Assembly: GCF_036898095.1 (NCBI RefSeq)
Contig: NC_090728.1
Span: 93,390,812 to 93,454,811 of the forward strand
Origin: Palaemon carinicauda
Lineage: Eukaryota; Arthropoda; Malacostraca; Decapoda; Palaemonidae
Direction of reading: 5' to 3'
DNA length: 64,000 nucleotides
How positions within the stretch are numbered: position 1 is the first letter of the stretch; each line of letters opens with the position of its first letter. The translations under genes and the position numbers were made by a program. Of this stretch, positions 13,440 through 27,446 are shown one piece after another. Under the pieces are notes generated by a model. The model worked only from the letters and a program-made list of their open reading frames with translations. It searched no databases and had not been told where the DNA came from.

Positions 13440-13440
<1 letters not shown>
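8804..13440. other. 4.6 kb non-coding stretch
   Basis: No exon, RNA gene or repeat family could be supported on either strand. There is an imperfect CT-rich patch at 9500-9545. Open frames are under 100 codons, without recognisable motifs, and look like chance. It may be an upstream intron of the sulfotransferase gene or intergenic. Confidence 0.4.

Positions 13441-13443
<3 letters not shown>

Positions 13444-13511
<68 letters not shown>
13444..13511. repeat. (TA)n microsatellite
   Basis: About 33 TA units. Confidence 0.96.
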
Positions 13512-13515
<4 letters not shown>

Positions 13516-14512
13516 GAACAGGGGTATAGGCCTAATATGAGAAGGAAAATTTTTGTTTTCACTGCTTAGTTCCAATCAAATTAGCTTAGATTTCCCTTAC
13601 TTTTATTATCCTTTTGGCATTTTTTTTTTAGGGTTATGGATGATACAGTGAGCTATAAATAGGCTATCTAATAGAATAGTTTTGAAAGGTCTCTGTGATT
13701 AAAGTGCAAGTCCCTGGTTTTTAAGAGCAATGTGTAAGCGCAGTATACATATATGTAGAAATCAGTATTAGTAAAAATCATATTTGATAAAAGTCTCAAC
13801 TTCAACTTTTTATTTTTAGTAATTTTCCTAACGTAATTTTCACTAAATACTTGGCCCCATTGATTATATTTGCACTACATTTCATATTACATATTTCATA
13901 TTGAAAAAATATAAATTACATGATAATATTTACAAGTATTTAAAAAACATTCAACACATAATTAGCTGCAAATGTTGGTGTTTTAAAGTTTAGTGGTCAG
14001 GATACTTTATTATTAGTGAGAGGTTCCATATTTGATTCTCATGCAAGTATAAAAGATATGTTTATTTTCTGTTGAACCCATTGTGACTCACCCTTACCAA
14101 CAAATTGTATTATGTTCTTGGTAGTTGAATTATTGTAGCAAGTCAAAGTTGAGGTGAGAGAAGGACTTACAGCTATCATGCCAGACTAGCTGGTAACTGG
14201 ATAGGAATATATTTTGGACCCATTCCTCTAAGGAGAACGGTATACTGTATCCTATAGACGAAAACTTCCTTTGCTTTAGTTAATATTTTATGTTTGTTTC
14301 CTGTAATCAGTCTTATATTCATATGAGTCAATTTTTTTTCCATTTAATGTCCAGCTAGTGAAAGAGTTCTAGAAATTGGTACAGTACTTCAATAAATTAA
14401 ATAAAAAAATATCTCATCTAAGCTTTTCATGTGAACAAGTCTACTAATACACTTTGTAACAAAGCTTGGTAGGTCTAATGGCAGCTTTCAGTGTGTTTTC
14501 ATGATTTTAATA

Positions 14513-14513
<1 letters not shown>
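13512..14513. other. non-coding sequence, nothing recognised
   Basis: AT-rich, with no supported feature. Confidence 0.45.
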
Positions 14514-16768
<2,255 letters not shown>

Positions 16769-16925
16769 TTGTAGTTTATTTCCTTATTTCCTTTCCTCAC
16801 TGGGCTATTTTCGCTATTGGAACCCTTAGGCTTGCAGTATAGCATCATGCGTTTCCAACTAGCGTTGTAGCTTAGCAATTAATCATAATAACAATAACAA
16901 TAACAATGATAATGATAATAATAAT
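16769..16925 (+). mobile_element. short 3' tail fragment of the SINE/LINE tail family
   Basis: Only the last 100 or so bases of the shared tail are present (TTTCCTTTCCTCACTGGGCT, then GTTGTAGCTTAGCAATTAAT), ending in an imperfect (AAT/AAC)n tract. This is a heavily 5'-truncated insertion. Confidence 0.8.
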
Positions 16926-18574
16926 CCAGCAATGTTTAAATTTGCACCCAAGCAGTTTCAAGTAGAATTTACAGCAATCCCCCCAAGTTTAGATATAGCT
17001 GAATGGAAAATTTATCATAGTTTTATTACTACGCAAGTTTCAGGAAAAGGTAACCCATGACCTAAGCAGGTTTTTTATACACCTTGAGGATTAATAGACT
17101 ACAGAGTAATTTTCATTTATTCTACTATATAATTTTAAGAAATTATATTACAGTACAGTATTATAGTAAACTGAATTAAAATTTTTTAATTACAGTGTGT
17201 CACGAGTGTGCTACCAGTCTCTCCTAACTTTCTAGGCTAGACTAGTATACTAACTTGGACATATGGGAATTTCCATTTGTGTGTGTTGGTGAGGCATAGG
17301 GTAAAGGTTGAAATTTTGAGGTAGGAATGCACCACACCAACCTCATTCTTCACCAATCTCACTTCTTGAAGAATATCAAGATTAGTCATTGCAGAAAAGC
17401 TGAGGATTGAGAGGAGAATGCATTACTTTGGTTTAGCTTCTCTATAGATATTGAAATTAGCCATCAAAAAATGGCTGAGGAGTGTATGGAATTGAATGCT
17501 TGGCAGTACCATCCTACCTTGCTATTTTGAGTGGTCTTTGAAGAAAAAATGAGTATACAGTGGTTCTTGTACAATGTTAAGGTTCTTCATTGGAAACAAA
17601 TCTCTTATGGGTCACATTACATTAATTCAAAATTTTATGCTTGGTCATCTCTGAACTTTTGGTTGTCTGATAAAAGTAAGTAATATTGATTTACAAAATC
17701 TGTCTTGTACATTTGATTGACAGGAAAGAGGAATAAGAGACTATTAATGTAATACATCTTTAAATATTTGTTTTTTGTAGTTGTGTGTCATAGTAGACCA
17801 TTTGTTGATGTATGCATGGACGTTTTTATTTATTTGATCGAATTCTATAGGAAATAGAAACGTGTAATCTCACTCTAACAAGGCTTTGTCTAAAAATATC
17901 ATGAACAATAATGAATCCAGTGAAATTGTTGTCTAGACAAAAATCTTGATTCCCTTTTAATGTTACTATAAAGGGCATTAGTCCTCTTCTTTGATCAAGT
18001 GTAGGAATAGATATATAAAAACCAGAGATATCTGATTATTGACCTATCAGTTGGAGTTGACTGTAAATTCCTGAAATCATTTAGATCAATGGATGTAGCT
18101 GAGAAACAGTACGGTGTTGGTTCTTCTCCTATTTAAGAGATGATTTTTTTCCCATCAATAAATGTGGTTCTCAATACAGTTAATATACATCAAACCCAAA
18201 GAATGGAGTAACTTTGTAAGGTAATGGATTGTTTTATAGAAACTCAAAGATACTTATATTGATTAAACAACTATGTAAATGACACACATTAACCTTATCA
18301 ATCATCATATAATTTATTTTGTTCCCTCAATAATGTATACGCCCTACTCTTCAATGCATTTCTCTGTATATTGCTAGATTGCTATTATGCTATTTTCTTA
18401 AGTTTTGTCATTTTCCATATCCATAGCTTATGTCAGCTGATATCTTCGCCAGTTTTTCCCATCCTAGTCAGCTTTGATTTAGATAAAAGGTATGGCCAAG
18501 GATGTAGATATAGTCTCATCTTTTTTAGTGTTAATGCAGATTCTTTGAATAAAATGTGAAAAATATTATCCCAG
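16926..18574. other. non-coding sequence upstream of the first visible exon
   Basis: No exon seen. A frame at 18371-18559 is hydrophobic but has no splice signals linking it in frame, so I do not call it. Confidence 0.4.
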
Positions 18575-18963
18575 TATTAAAATGCTGTCAAAATGCCACA
18601 ATAACAGGAACTGCATCCCAATCTCCTCCTCCACCTCCTTCCCCCCGCCATCACAATCATGATCAACGTGATACTGATGATGATTCCAAACAACAATCTA
18701 ATTCAACGGACCAACCATGTCCCCAATGTGGCAACGACTTTGACTTGGTTTTTGGTGGTATTCAAGTAGAGAACAGTGAAGACTTCTGGTGGACTGATTG
18801 GAATGAAGTACAGAGGAGCAGGCGGGCTGCTCTCAACTATGGTTGTCGACATGTGAAGAATGCTCAGGGGAAGTCTCTTCACAAACTTCTAACTGTCAGG
18901 AAATACCTGTACAACCTCCTTGTAGATGACAGACATAAAGCTATTTACTGCTATGTACCCAAG
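18575..18963 (+). CDS. carbohydrate sulfotransferase, first visible catalytic exon
   Basis: Exon of a Golgi type II sulfotransferase (Sulfotransfer_2, CHST8-14-like), which moves sulfate from PAPS to a glycan such as chondroitin, dermatan or the HNK-1 epitope. It encodes about 130 residues: a low-complexity proline/histidine/glutamine stalk, a CPQC pair, then RRAALNYGCRH...LLTVRKYLYNLLVDD and YCYVPK, the start of the 5'-phosphosulfate-binding motif. The 3' end is AAG|GTAAGT in phase 0 and continues with VACTNWKR in the next exon. The start is uncertain: CCAG at 18571-18574 is a usable acceptor with a weak pyrimidine tract, and an in-frame TAA at 18550 prevents extension further upstream. The signal anchor must lie in an earlier exon not seen here. 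Confidence 0.85.
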
Positions 18964-20335
18964 GTAAGTAAGTGTTTTGTTTGATATACTCAATACTAAT
19001 ATTGATAATGGTTCTTTTTAGGTAATTTGAAGTGGAAAAATTAACTATCAAAGTAAAGACTATATGATAGGGATTTAATCCTTAGTTCCACTTTTTAATT
19101 AGCTTACATTACAGCAGCAGGAATTCTGGAGCCATCTATTCATAATCTCCCTCATTATAAATGGAATAAAACTACTGCGTGCAAGTTTCTGGCTAAGTGC
19201 TACGATAGTTGGTAGGTCTTCTAATGCAAAATTCTTAATTTTCTTTACAATTTTGTATAAAGATCATATATTGGGATGTTTTGTTAAGATGCCATTGTTT
19301 ATGAATCACATCTATAAGCTGCATATTGATAATTTTGTGAAGCCAGAATAAGAAATACTGTATCACTTGTTTACCTGTAGTCATTCTTCTAGGTATCTGT
19401 AACAATAGGAATGACTTGCATGCAATGTAGATCAAGTAATTTCCTTGGAAAAGTTATACTGTAACATAATCTAACTCACACCTTTAATATTTCTTATCTA
19501 ATTATGATGAACTGATTGTTTCCTCTAATTAACGCATATTTTGTCAAATTAAACTACTTATTACAACTTTGCTAGGTGAAATATTGAGTTGTAGCCTTTT
19601 AAGGAAAAGCAAGTTGTAGCCTTTTAAGGAAAAGTGAGTTGTAGCATTTCAAGGAAAAGTAAGTTTGATTTTATTCATTCAATTTTGGTACAGTGTAGAT
19701 ATTTTACAGGAATGCTGTAAAGTCTGTTATTTTGTTTATTGTAACATGTAATGCCCTGTTTTACCTGATAAAATATTTTACTTTGTCACAGTACCCAAAA
19801 ATATTTCCATTTGTAATTTGTACGAGTTCATACCAAATGTACATTTAATTATGTCATTTATTATCCACAATGAATTGGTTCTAAGCCAAAGTGTGAATGC
19901 ATGGAATCATGCAAGACTATAAAGCAAATCCCATAGGATGGTAATCTCAGTTATTGGCACAAATAGATTCAAAGAGGGTGTGAACTTCTGCCAACCTGCT
20001 TAGAAATACAGTACTGCACTGTTAAGAGTTGTAGGCCCTGTTGTCTGCTCTGACTCCTTTGTATTACAGTTACAGTATTAATGTAGCATTTGTTGAGGCC
20101 CATGGATAACTAACTAATACATAAGTATGTTCTTTCTCACTTGAAGACCATATAAGTTCTTAGATAACAACATTGAATTCTTTATTTTCTAGGCAACCTA
20201 AGGAGAGTGATGAAAATATGGTCAAGAGAAATAATGGTGAAAGTGACATCACTTATTTCCAAGGATTTAGGGCTGTGAAATGAATGGGAATTGTGCTAAT
20301 TATTCTATAATGGAAATATTGTATATACCACAGAA
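18964..20335 (+). other. intron 1, 5' part
   Basis: Begins with the donor GTAAGTAAGT. A three-copy, 25-bp tandem repeat lies at about 19586-19664 (unit AGTTGTAGCCTTTTAAGGAA plus AAAGC or AAAGT). Otherwise nothing is recognised before DIRS-1. Confidence 0.7.
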
Positions 20336-20339
20336 GTTT

Positions 20340-20488
20340 GCTTGTTAAAATTTTATTTATTCCAATGCAAATACAAACTTTTCAGTCATTTAAATGGGTG
20401 ACTCCTAGTCTCATTTTAATGACCAGACAATCAAAATAGAAAGGGTTCAATTGCATTATAATATGGTTGCTAGGTAACTCCAGTGCAT
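20340..20488 (+). repeat. DIRS-1 left inverted terminal repeat
   Basis: Reverse complement matches 33237-33395. Shared blocks include CATTTAAATG, the complement of TGCACTGGAG and of CCTAGCAACC. Confidence 0.8.
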
Positions 20489-20689
20489 GGCAGCGTGGGC
20501 CGCTGTCGCGTGACACATTCCACTATCCTTCTAGTCGTCACATTAAGAGAAGTATCGCTTTTACAATCTAGACATCCGCATTCACTCCGTATACCCTTAC
20601 AGTGTTTAGTGCTTGTACCTTGTGTGTTTCTTTTATTATTCACTGTCATTTGCATTACTATCATTATCTGTGTTATGGGTGTGCTATTA

Positions 20690-23600
20690 TGGCTAGTAAG
20701 CCTAATATCCTGCGTTCATGGCCTGGTCATGATGGACGTCCCTGTGGCACCTTTATGAATCGGGTAGACACTGATCCGCATTCCGTTTGCCCCTCTTGGC
20801 ATGGCAAGAGATGTTCAACGGAATTACCATGCGAGTAGTGTCGGGAGTGGCCGTCCTCCCAGTTAGAGATATCATTCTCATCATAAGTAACGAACTAAAC
20901 ATCCTTCTTAATCTTCTTCCAGCAATGGTAAGAAACAAAAGTTTGTTTCTATAGCAAAAGCTATCCCCCAACCTGATCCTTCGTGTTAGGAACCCGATGA
21001 AATTCCAGTCACGAATGACAATGACCATTAATTTTTTTAATGTTTTATCACCCAGTATTGGTAATGTGCAGTATGATCTTGAGCCGATACTCTAAGCAGA
21101 TAATTTGGCTAACGGCTCCTGTGCTCTCTGAGCCAGTTTTGATCTCGGTACCCACAGTCCCTGATCATCTTATTATGAATAAATCTCCCTCACTACCCAC
21201 GTGTGTTTGAGTCGTGAACCTTATATGGCTGATTATCCAGAGAAGCTCTTTCCACTCTTGGAAGTGTCTCCAATCCGAGCATTGAAAGTCTCTGCATTCC
21301 CGTTCACAGAACCCTAGAGTTGAGCCTACCATTTCCCCATGTACAGAGGCAGCCTTATTGGAAGACCCTTATTACCAGTCTCCAGCTCGTTCTCACTTGC
21401 CAGGCTTCCGTCATATACCCAGGGGTCCTCAGCTTTGATCTCCTCCAAAGAGTTCCCAGGATTCGTTCCAGGACTCTCTATCCTTTTATTACGAGGATGG
21501 TTGGACTGCTTCAGCTTTGTTCACAACCCAAGACTTGACAATGACAAGCTGCTCTAAACAATTAGTATCTTCTTCTTCTTCTTCTAAGCCTACCAGTACT
21601 AAGAAGTTAAGTGTGACAAAACTCTCATTAACTCTCCGAGTATTGTCTACAGTGTTCACGGTTCAACCAGGCCAAATGTTCAGCATTACAAGTCTGTATG
21701 CGCTGCTGTTCCTACGTGTGATGACGTCACCCGAAGTGCCGCCAACAAGTCCACACTAGTTATTTCCACTCATAGTGATGTCACACCTTGCAACGCCATT
21801 TTGACACGTGAGAATATTTCTCTGTAAGGCAGCCATGTTAACGCAAGTCATGAGCATACTTCCACTTCTCAGGCCTGTTTACAAACAGCACACCCTAGAG
21901 GATGTGTAACTTTGGTACCTTATTATTTTAGAATTCCCCATGAATTTTGTAAATAGGCTCAATCTCACAATCCTAATGCCTTGAGTTATGTAAGTAACAA
22001 ACCCAGTGCTTTACCTTAAGCACCTCACACCAGTTCCTTGCCGAATTTTCATACAGTAATGCTTCAAACGTTATGCGTTCTTCGGAACAGCGACAATATT
22101 ATCTTTCAGCTGAATCTTCTTTTCAGGTTATAAAAGTGGAAAGGGTGCCGCAATCTTTTCTCCCTTTCCAACGAGTTACACTCCGTTTGATGCAAACGTC
22201 ACTTTTGTTAAGCGTTGTAGCCGAGGCTCGTGTCGTAGACTCTCCAGATGCCAGGCCATGGAGAAATCCTTTTCCTTTCATAGATCGAGTTTAGAAAAGG
22301 AATTCAATACTTCTGTCTCACACTCTGCTGCTAGAGGCGATTACACTTATAACAGGAGTGAGCTGAACTCCCGTTCTTTCTCCACCTCCTATTATCACCA
22401 CAATATGGATGCGGTTAGGGAAAAGTTAAGAATCATAGCTGTCAAAGTTTTGTTAAGTGTTGTAGCTGAGGCTCGTGTTGTAGACTCTCCAGATGGCAGG
22501 CCATGGAGAAATCCTTTTCCTTTCATAGATCAAGTTCAAAAAAGGAATTTAATACTTCTGTCTCGCACTCTGCTGCAAGAGGCGAATACACTTATAACAG
22601 GAGTGAGCTGAACTCCCGTTCTTTCTCCACCTCCTATTATCACCACAATATGAATGCGGTAACGGAAAAGTTAAGAATCATAGCTGACAAAGTTGAACAA
22701 CCAATTATTGCAAAAGTTGAACCGTCACTTCACTATGCTATTATCACTATTAATGGCTATCTGAAGAACCTCACTACATGTGCAGGCATCATCTCAGCTG
22801 ATGTATTAAAATTATGAGTCGCATCCATTGTTTGAATGACCTAGATGGGGCTTCTCATGTGCAAACCATTAACAGACGGTGCGCTATTGATTCTATATTC
22901 CCGCAATCACAAAGTCATATACATAGATATGATGTGGCACTCACTAACCAAACTAAATACATGCTAGATTTGTTCAAAATGTAAGTCACAGTGGCTGAAA
23001 ATCCCCTTAATGTCAGCAGGTCCTCAAAGTTATCAGTCCGAGACCCTTTCATACTACAGAAGTTTTTATGTATACACAGGTGCTTTTCAGAGCCCACTCT
23101 CTATCAACGCTGACATTACTAACCTGGTACCGTCTTTACCAGTTGATAGATTATCCAACCTCCCTTCCATCTTTTTGGGTCCCAAAATGGCAAACATGGA
23201 GGTGGTGGTTATGTCCTCAATTCAAGCCTGTTCTTGGCTCGACCAATGGTCTGGAGCGGTGTCTGCTATGCGATCACAGAAAACCTTAGAGGTGAACATA
23301 CCCTTAAACAGTTTAAGGAACTGTCACTATCAGGGCCAAAGGCCTAGAATTCCTACTACATCAAACTGTTTCCCTTTGGGGAAATTGTATCCTAAAGATG
23401 CGATGCCGTCTTGGTTAGATGCTCTAAGCAACTGTCCCCCAGGGACCCATTATGCCTGAGAAACTCAGATGTGGCTACAGCCATGAAAAAGGTCGAGAAG
23501 TTTGTACAAGCTTCTCTGATGAGAGCAGCAGCACCAAGGATGCCTGCCTCTCAACAGCAGCATAGGAACTCACCTTTTAAACAAGTCCCTCAACAGAGAT

Positions 23601-23790
23601 GACTTCTGCCTCCAACAGTCACAACAATCTTGGAGAAAAGCAACCAGACCCACCATTCGACATAGAGGATATCCCTCTAAACTCAGAGGTCGCAGAGGAT
23701 CCGCTAGGGAGGACATGTCCCCCAGCTTACCACCATGCCTACAAAGCAGTTGACTCATGTGGCAGTCCTTCGGGGCTGATCTCTGAATGG
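20690..23790 (+). pseudogene. DIRS-1 gag relic
   Basis: Broken frames. Near 20805-20865 there is a PCE*CREW-like segment that recurs in DIRS-2 and DIRS-3 (CREW or CQEW before a basic stretch), suggesting a zinc-binding N-terminus. Near 23190-23430 comes the conserved QACSWLDQWSGAVSAM helix region, comparable with QATSWLDLWLGSLAFM in DIRS-2 and QASSQIEHWSGTVGFL in DIRS-3. A 245-bp tandem duplication (22203-22447 and 22448-22692) changes the frame. The tail is Q/P/R-rich. Confidence 0.7.
22203..22692 (+). repeat. tandem duplication, 2 x 245 bp, inside DIRS-1 gag
   Basis: Two head-to-tail copies, about 95% alike by eye. Both carry CCATGGAGAAATCCTTTTCC and CCTATTATCACCACAATATG. 245 is not a multiple of 3. 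Confidence 0.92.
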
Positions 23791-23791
23791 T

Positions 23792-24445
23792 AGATTATTA
23801 TTATTATTATTATTATTATAATTACTTGCTAAGCTACAACCCTAGTTGGAAAAGCAGGATGCTATAAGGTCAGGAGCTCCAACAGGGAAAATAGCCCAGT
23901 GAGGAAAGGAAACATGGAAAAATAAAGTATTTTAAGAACAGTAACATTAAAATAAATATCTCCTATAAAAACTTCAACAAAGCAAGAGGAAGAGAAAAAA
24001 TAATAGTGTGCCCGAGTGTACCCTCAAGCAAGAGAACTCTTAACCCAAGACAGTGGAAGACCATAGTACAGTGGCTATGGCACTACCCAAGACTAGAGAA
24101 CAATGGTTTGATTTTGGAGTGTCCTTCTCCTAGAAGAGCCGCTTACCATAGCTAAAGTGTCTCTTCTACCCTTACATAGAGGAAAGTGGCCTCTGAAAAT
24201 GATATTGCAGTAACCCCTTGGGTAAAAAAGAATTGTTTGGTAATCTCAGTGTTATCGGATGTATGAGGACAGAGGAGAGTATGTAAAAAATAGGCCAGAC
24301 TATTCGGTGTATGTGTAGGCAAAGGGAAAATCAACGATAACCAGAGAGAAGTATCCAATGTAGTACTGTCTGGCCAGTCAAAGGACTCCATAACACTCTA
24401 GCGGTAGTATCTCAATGGATGGATGGAGCCCTGGCCAACCTATGA
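23792..24445 (-). mobile_element. SINE-like repeat, copy 3, inserted in DIRS-1
   Basis: Minus-strand copy with tail (TTA)n at 23793-23820 and 5' end at about 24445 (complement of GGTTGGCCAGGGC). It separates the gag relic from the RT relic, so it postdates DIRS-1. A 79-codon open frame (24152-24391) resembles the one in copy 1 (shared LLCPHT..N.EITKQFFF). Confidence 0.85.
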
Positions 24446-26280
24446 CATACATTTAGGATATTGAGTCCGTTTTATAGACTCTTCCTCCTCTGACCAGGAC
24501 TCTGAGAAACTAACCATTTTATTTGAAAGGCTTAGTAAAGGACCTCTTCTTACTAGAGGAGATATCCAAAATGTTGGCCAAAGAAGCTGTGGAAGAAATT
24601 TTAAATGACTCACCATGCTTCCTCAGCAATCTATGTTTGTAGAATACCTAATGGAAGTTTGGAGAATCGTCATAGACCTTTCCCATTTGAATCTGATTGT
24701 TCTACATACAGTACAAGATTCAAAATGGAAACTCTAGCCATTGTTCTCCAGGCCATCAGGAAGAACGATTTCTTCTGACCATAGACTTGAGACATCTACT
24801 TTCAAATCCCCATTCATCCTGCCTCAAGAAAGTACCAAACGTTTCCCTTCCAAAACAGAACCTTCCAGTTCAGGGTGCTATGCTTCAGCCTGTCAATAGC
24901 CTCTCAGGTTCTTAGCAAAATCTTGGCCCTTGTGTCAGCCTGAGCTCAGGCTATGGGCATCAGCTTTTTAGTTACCTAAACAACTGGTTTCTCCTGGCAG
25001 AGTCCCGAGCTCTACTGATAAGGCACAGAGATCTACTCTTAGACAGAAGCAAGGAGTTAGGGATCCAATTGAACCCAGAGAAGTCCAGCCTTATCCCTAG
25101 ACAATCCATCAGGTATCTGCTGACAGGATCCTGAGACTCTGGAAAATAGCAGAAACATTTCAGGAAGGGAAATCACTTCCTGCCTGCTCTTGGCAGAAAC
25201 TTGTAGGTCATCTCTCCTCTTTGGAGAAACTCGTCCCCTTCAGGAGAATGCATCTTCGCTTGGTGCAGAGGACTATGAATGGCCAGTAGTCGCTGACATT
25301 CGACCACCCTGCAACTTTGCTGTATGTGTTCCAGGAGGTTGCGACAAGCCTCCATTGGTGGCTGAGAGAGGAGAACCTGATAGCGGGAACCCCCCTTCAG
25401 GTGTCTTTCCCACAATTCCTTCTGTTTTCGGATGCTTCTCACAAAGGTAGGGTGCTCACCTAGAAGCAAGTCTCGGGCCTGTGGTCAGAAAAGGACAAGA
25501 CCTTTCACTTCAATTTCCTGGAAATGAAAGCAGCACAACTAGCATTATTCCACTTCTCAGAGACTAAAAAGTCAGTCCGTGGTGCTGATGAGTGACAACT
25601 CCACGGTAGTGACATACATCTCCAAATAAGGTGGTGCAGGCTCTCTCCTACTCTGCCAACTGGCAGTAGAGATACCCAGGAGGGCACAGCCAATGCAATC
25701 TCCCTCTCAGCAAGGTTTATCCCTTGAAAGAGAAATGTCATTGCCAACCATCTATGAGTCGACCAGGGACGACAGATGGTTTCGAATGGTCTTTGCTTCA
25801 TCTATTAGTGAAGAGACTTTTGACTTTGTTCTCCACTCACTTGAACCCCAAACTCCCAGTGTATTGCTCACCAGTCCCAGACCAAGCTGCGGTGATGGAA
25901 GATGCCTTTCACGACGGACGGACTACACTTTGTGTTCCCGCCGCTCTGTCTGATTCGTCAGAGCCTGAGTAGAGTCCTAACATCCAAGGGAGTCAGAGTA
26001 ACGCTAGTAGCTCCAAAGTGGCCAACAGTGGTGTGGATCCAGGCCAGCTGGAACTTTTCATGGAGGTTCCAAGAGAACTTCCAGAATGGCCAAACCTACT
26101 AAGTCAACCACACATAAGAAAGTTCCCTGAAGCAGTACATTGCCTGTCACTTCACAGTAGGAGACTATCCAGCATATCTAAAAAAAAAATGCTTTTTGGG
26201 ACCAACTGCGAAAGAACTTTCTGGGTATCTCCGAAAGTTTCCCACAGCAGTCTACCAGGCCAAGTGGAAAATCTTCTGTG
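24446..26280 (+). pseudogene. DIRS-1 RT/RNase H/MT-region relic
   Basis: RT traces: a finger region near 24690-24830, then SYLNNWFLLAESRALL near 24970-25015, where the catalytic YLDD has become YLNN. The thumb runs to about 25330, and RNase H begins at about 25425 with FSDASHKG. The region after RNase H keeps KLPVYCSPVPDQAAVMEDAF (25847-25910), as in the other copies. Many stops and frame changes; the SINE lies just upstream. Confidence 0.75.
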
Positions 26281-27130
26281 ATTGGTGTAGTAGGGGTAAT
26301 AAAGCTCCACTCAAGGCCACTGTTCCCTTAATTCCTGACTTTTTGGTGTTCCTGATTAACTAGAAATCCTTTTCTGTCACTGCGCTAGAAGGTTATTGCT
26401 CGGCCTTGAGCCAGGTTTTCAAACTTCATGGGAATTCTTAGCTCCCGTTAGGAGTTTTGAGCAGACTTGTCCTCTGCAAGAACTCAAACCCCCCTTCCTG
26501 CGATGTGACAAAAGTACTTAGGTCGTTAAAGAAAGCCCCCCACGAACATTTGCATAAAACCTTGGACAACCTTTGCCATAAAGACCATATTTATCCTCAC
26601 CTTAAATTTAACCAAGATAGTAAGTGAACTATGTGGTCTATCTTAGGTTATATCACATTCCAAAAGGTGGAAATAATTATCCCTATCATGTGTTCCTGAA
26701 TTGGTAGCCAAAACCCTAAATCCAGTAGAAAAGGATCTCAAATTTGACTCTTTCATGATCTTGTCTCAGAAAGAGGTAATGGATGATGACCCGGATGATA
26801 TTTTACTATGTCCCGTGAGAGCAGTTTGAAAATATTTAAAGAGAACAGTATACCTTAGGCCTAAAATTTTCAATTTGTTCATGAGCACAGGTCACACCAA
26901 AAAGTAAGTATCCAAACACACAGTTTCCTTTTGATGAAACTATTATGAAAGCTTATAAATCCTCAGGGGAAGCATCACCAGGAGCCCCCTAGAGCACATG
27001 ATATCCTCAAAAATGGCGTATGGAAGAGACAAAACATACGGAGTGTTACCTTAGAGATTGTACTCATAGGTCCTTGGTCACTTTCTCTTTAGACCCTATT
27101 GTTGTAGCTCAACAAATGCAGTAATAAAAT
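26230..27130 (+). pseudogene. DIRS-1 tyrosine recombinase relic
   Basis: N-terminal SAM-like part (VYQAKW..FCDWC, about 26253-26285; EGYCSALSQVFKLHG, about 26390-26430). In the catalytic part the H-x-x-R box reads RAHDIL (about 26990), so the arginine is gone. The end VVAQQ (about 27105) matches VVAAQQVV in DIRS-2. Stops throughout. Confidence 0.7.
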
Positions 27131-27446
27131 ATTGCGTCTTACAGGACACGTAACTGTTTTTATCAGAGGCATCAATTATTCTCGGCATTAAAAGGGTATG
27201 TAATGTAGATTAAGACAGATGGTGATCACAGATGGACCTGAAGCCTTTACTTTGAATTCACGGTAATGCAAGTAAGAGCGTCATGTTTTTCAGGAATCAT
27301 TGATTATACATTGGATATATTCATGAAATGACTCGATGTTCATATAGCTTCACCCATGGCACATTATTAAAACTTTTGGATGGAACTTTATGACCCTGCC
27401 TCTACGAGTTGGCTGTGCATTTCCAATTTAAACCACATCGGACCTT
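27131..27446 (+). other. DIRS-1 3' region or LINE flank, unassigned
   Basis: About 300 bases between the recombinase relic and the first recognisable LINE codons. No motif seen; the exact LINE 5' end cannot be fixed. Confidence 0.4.
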
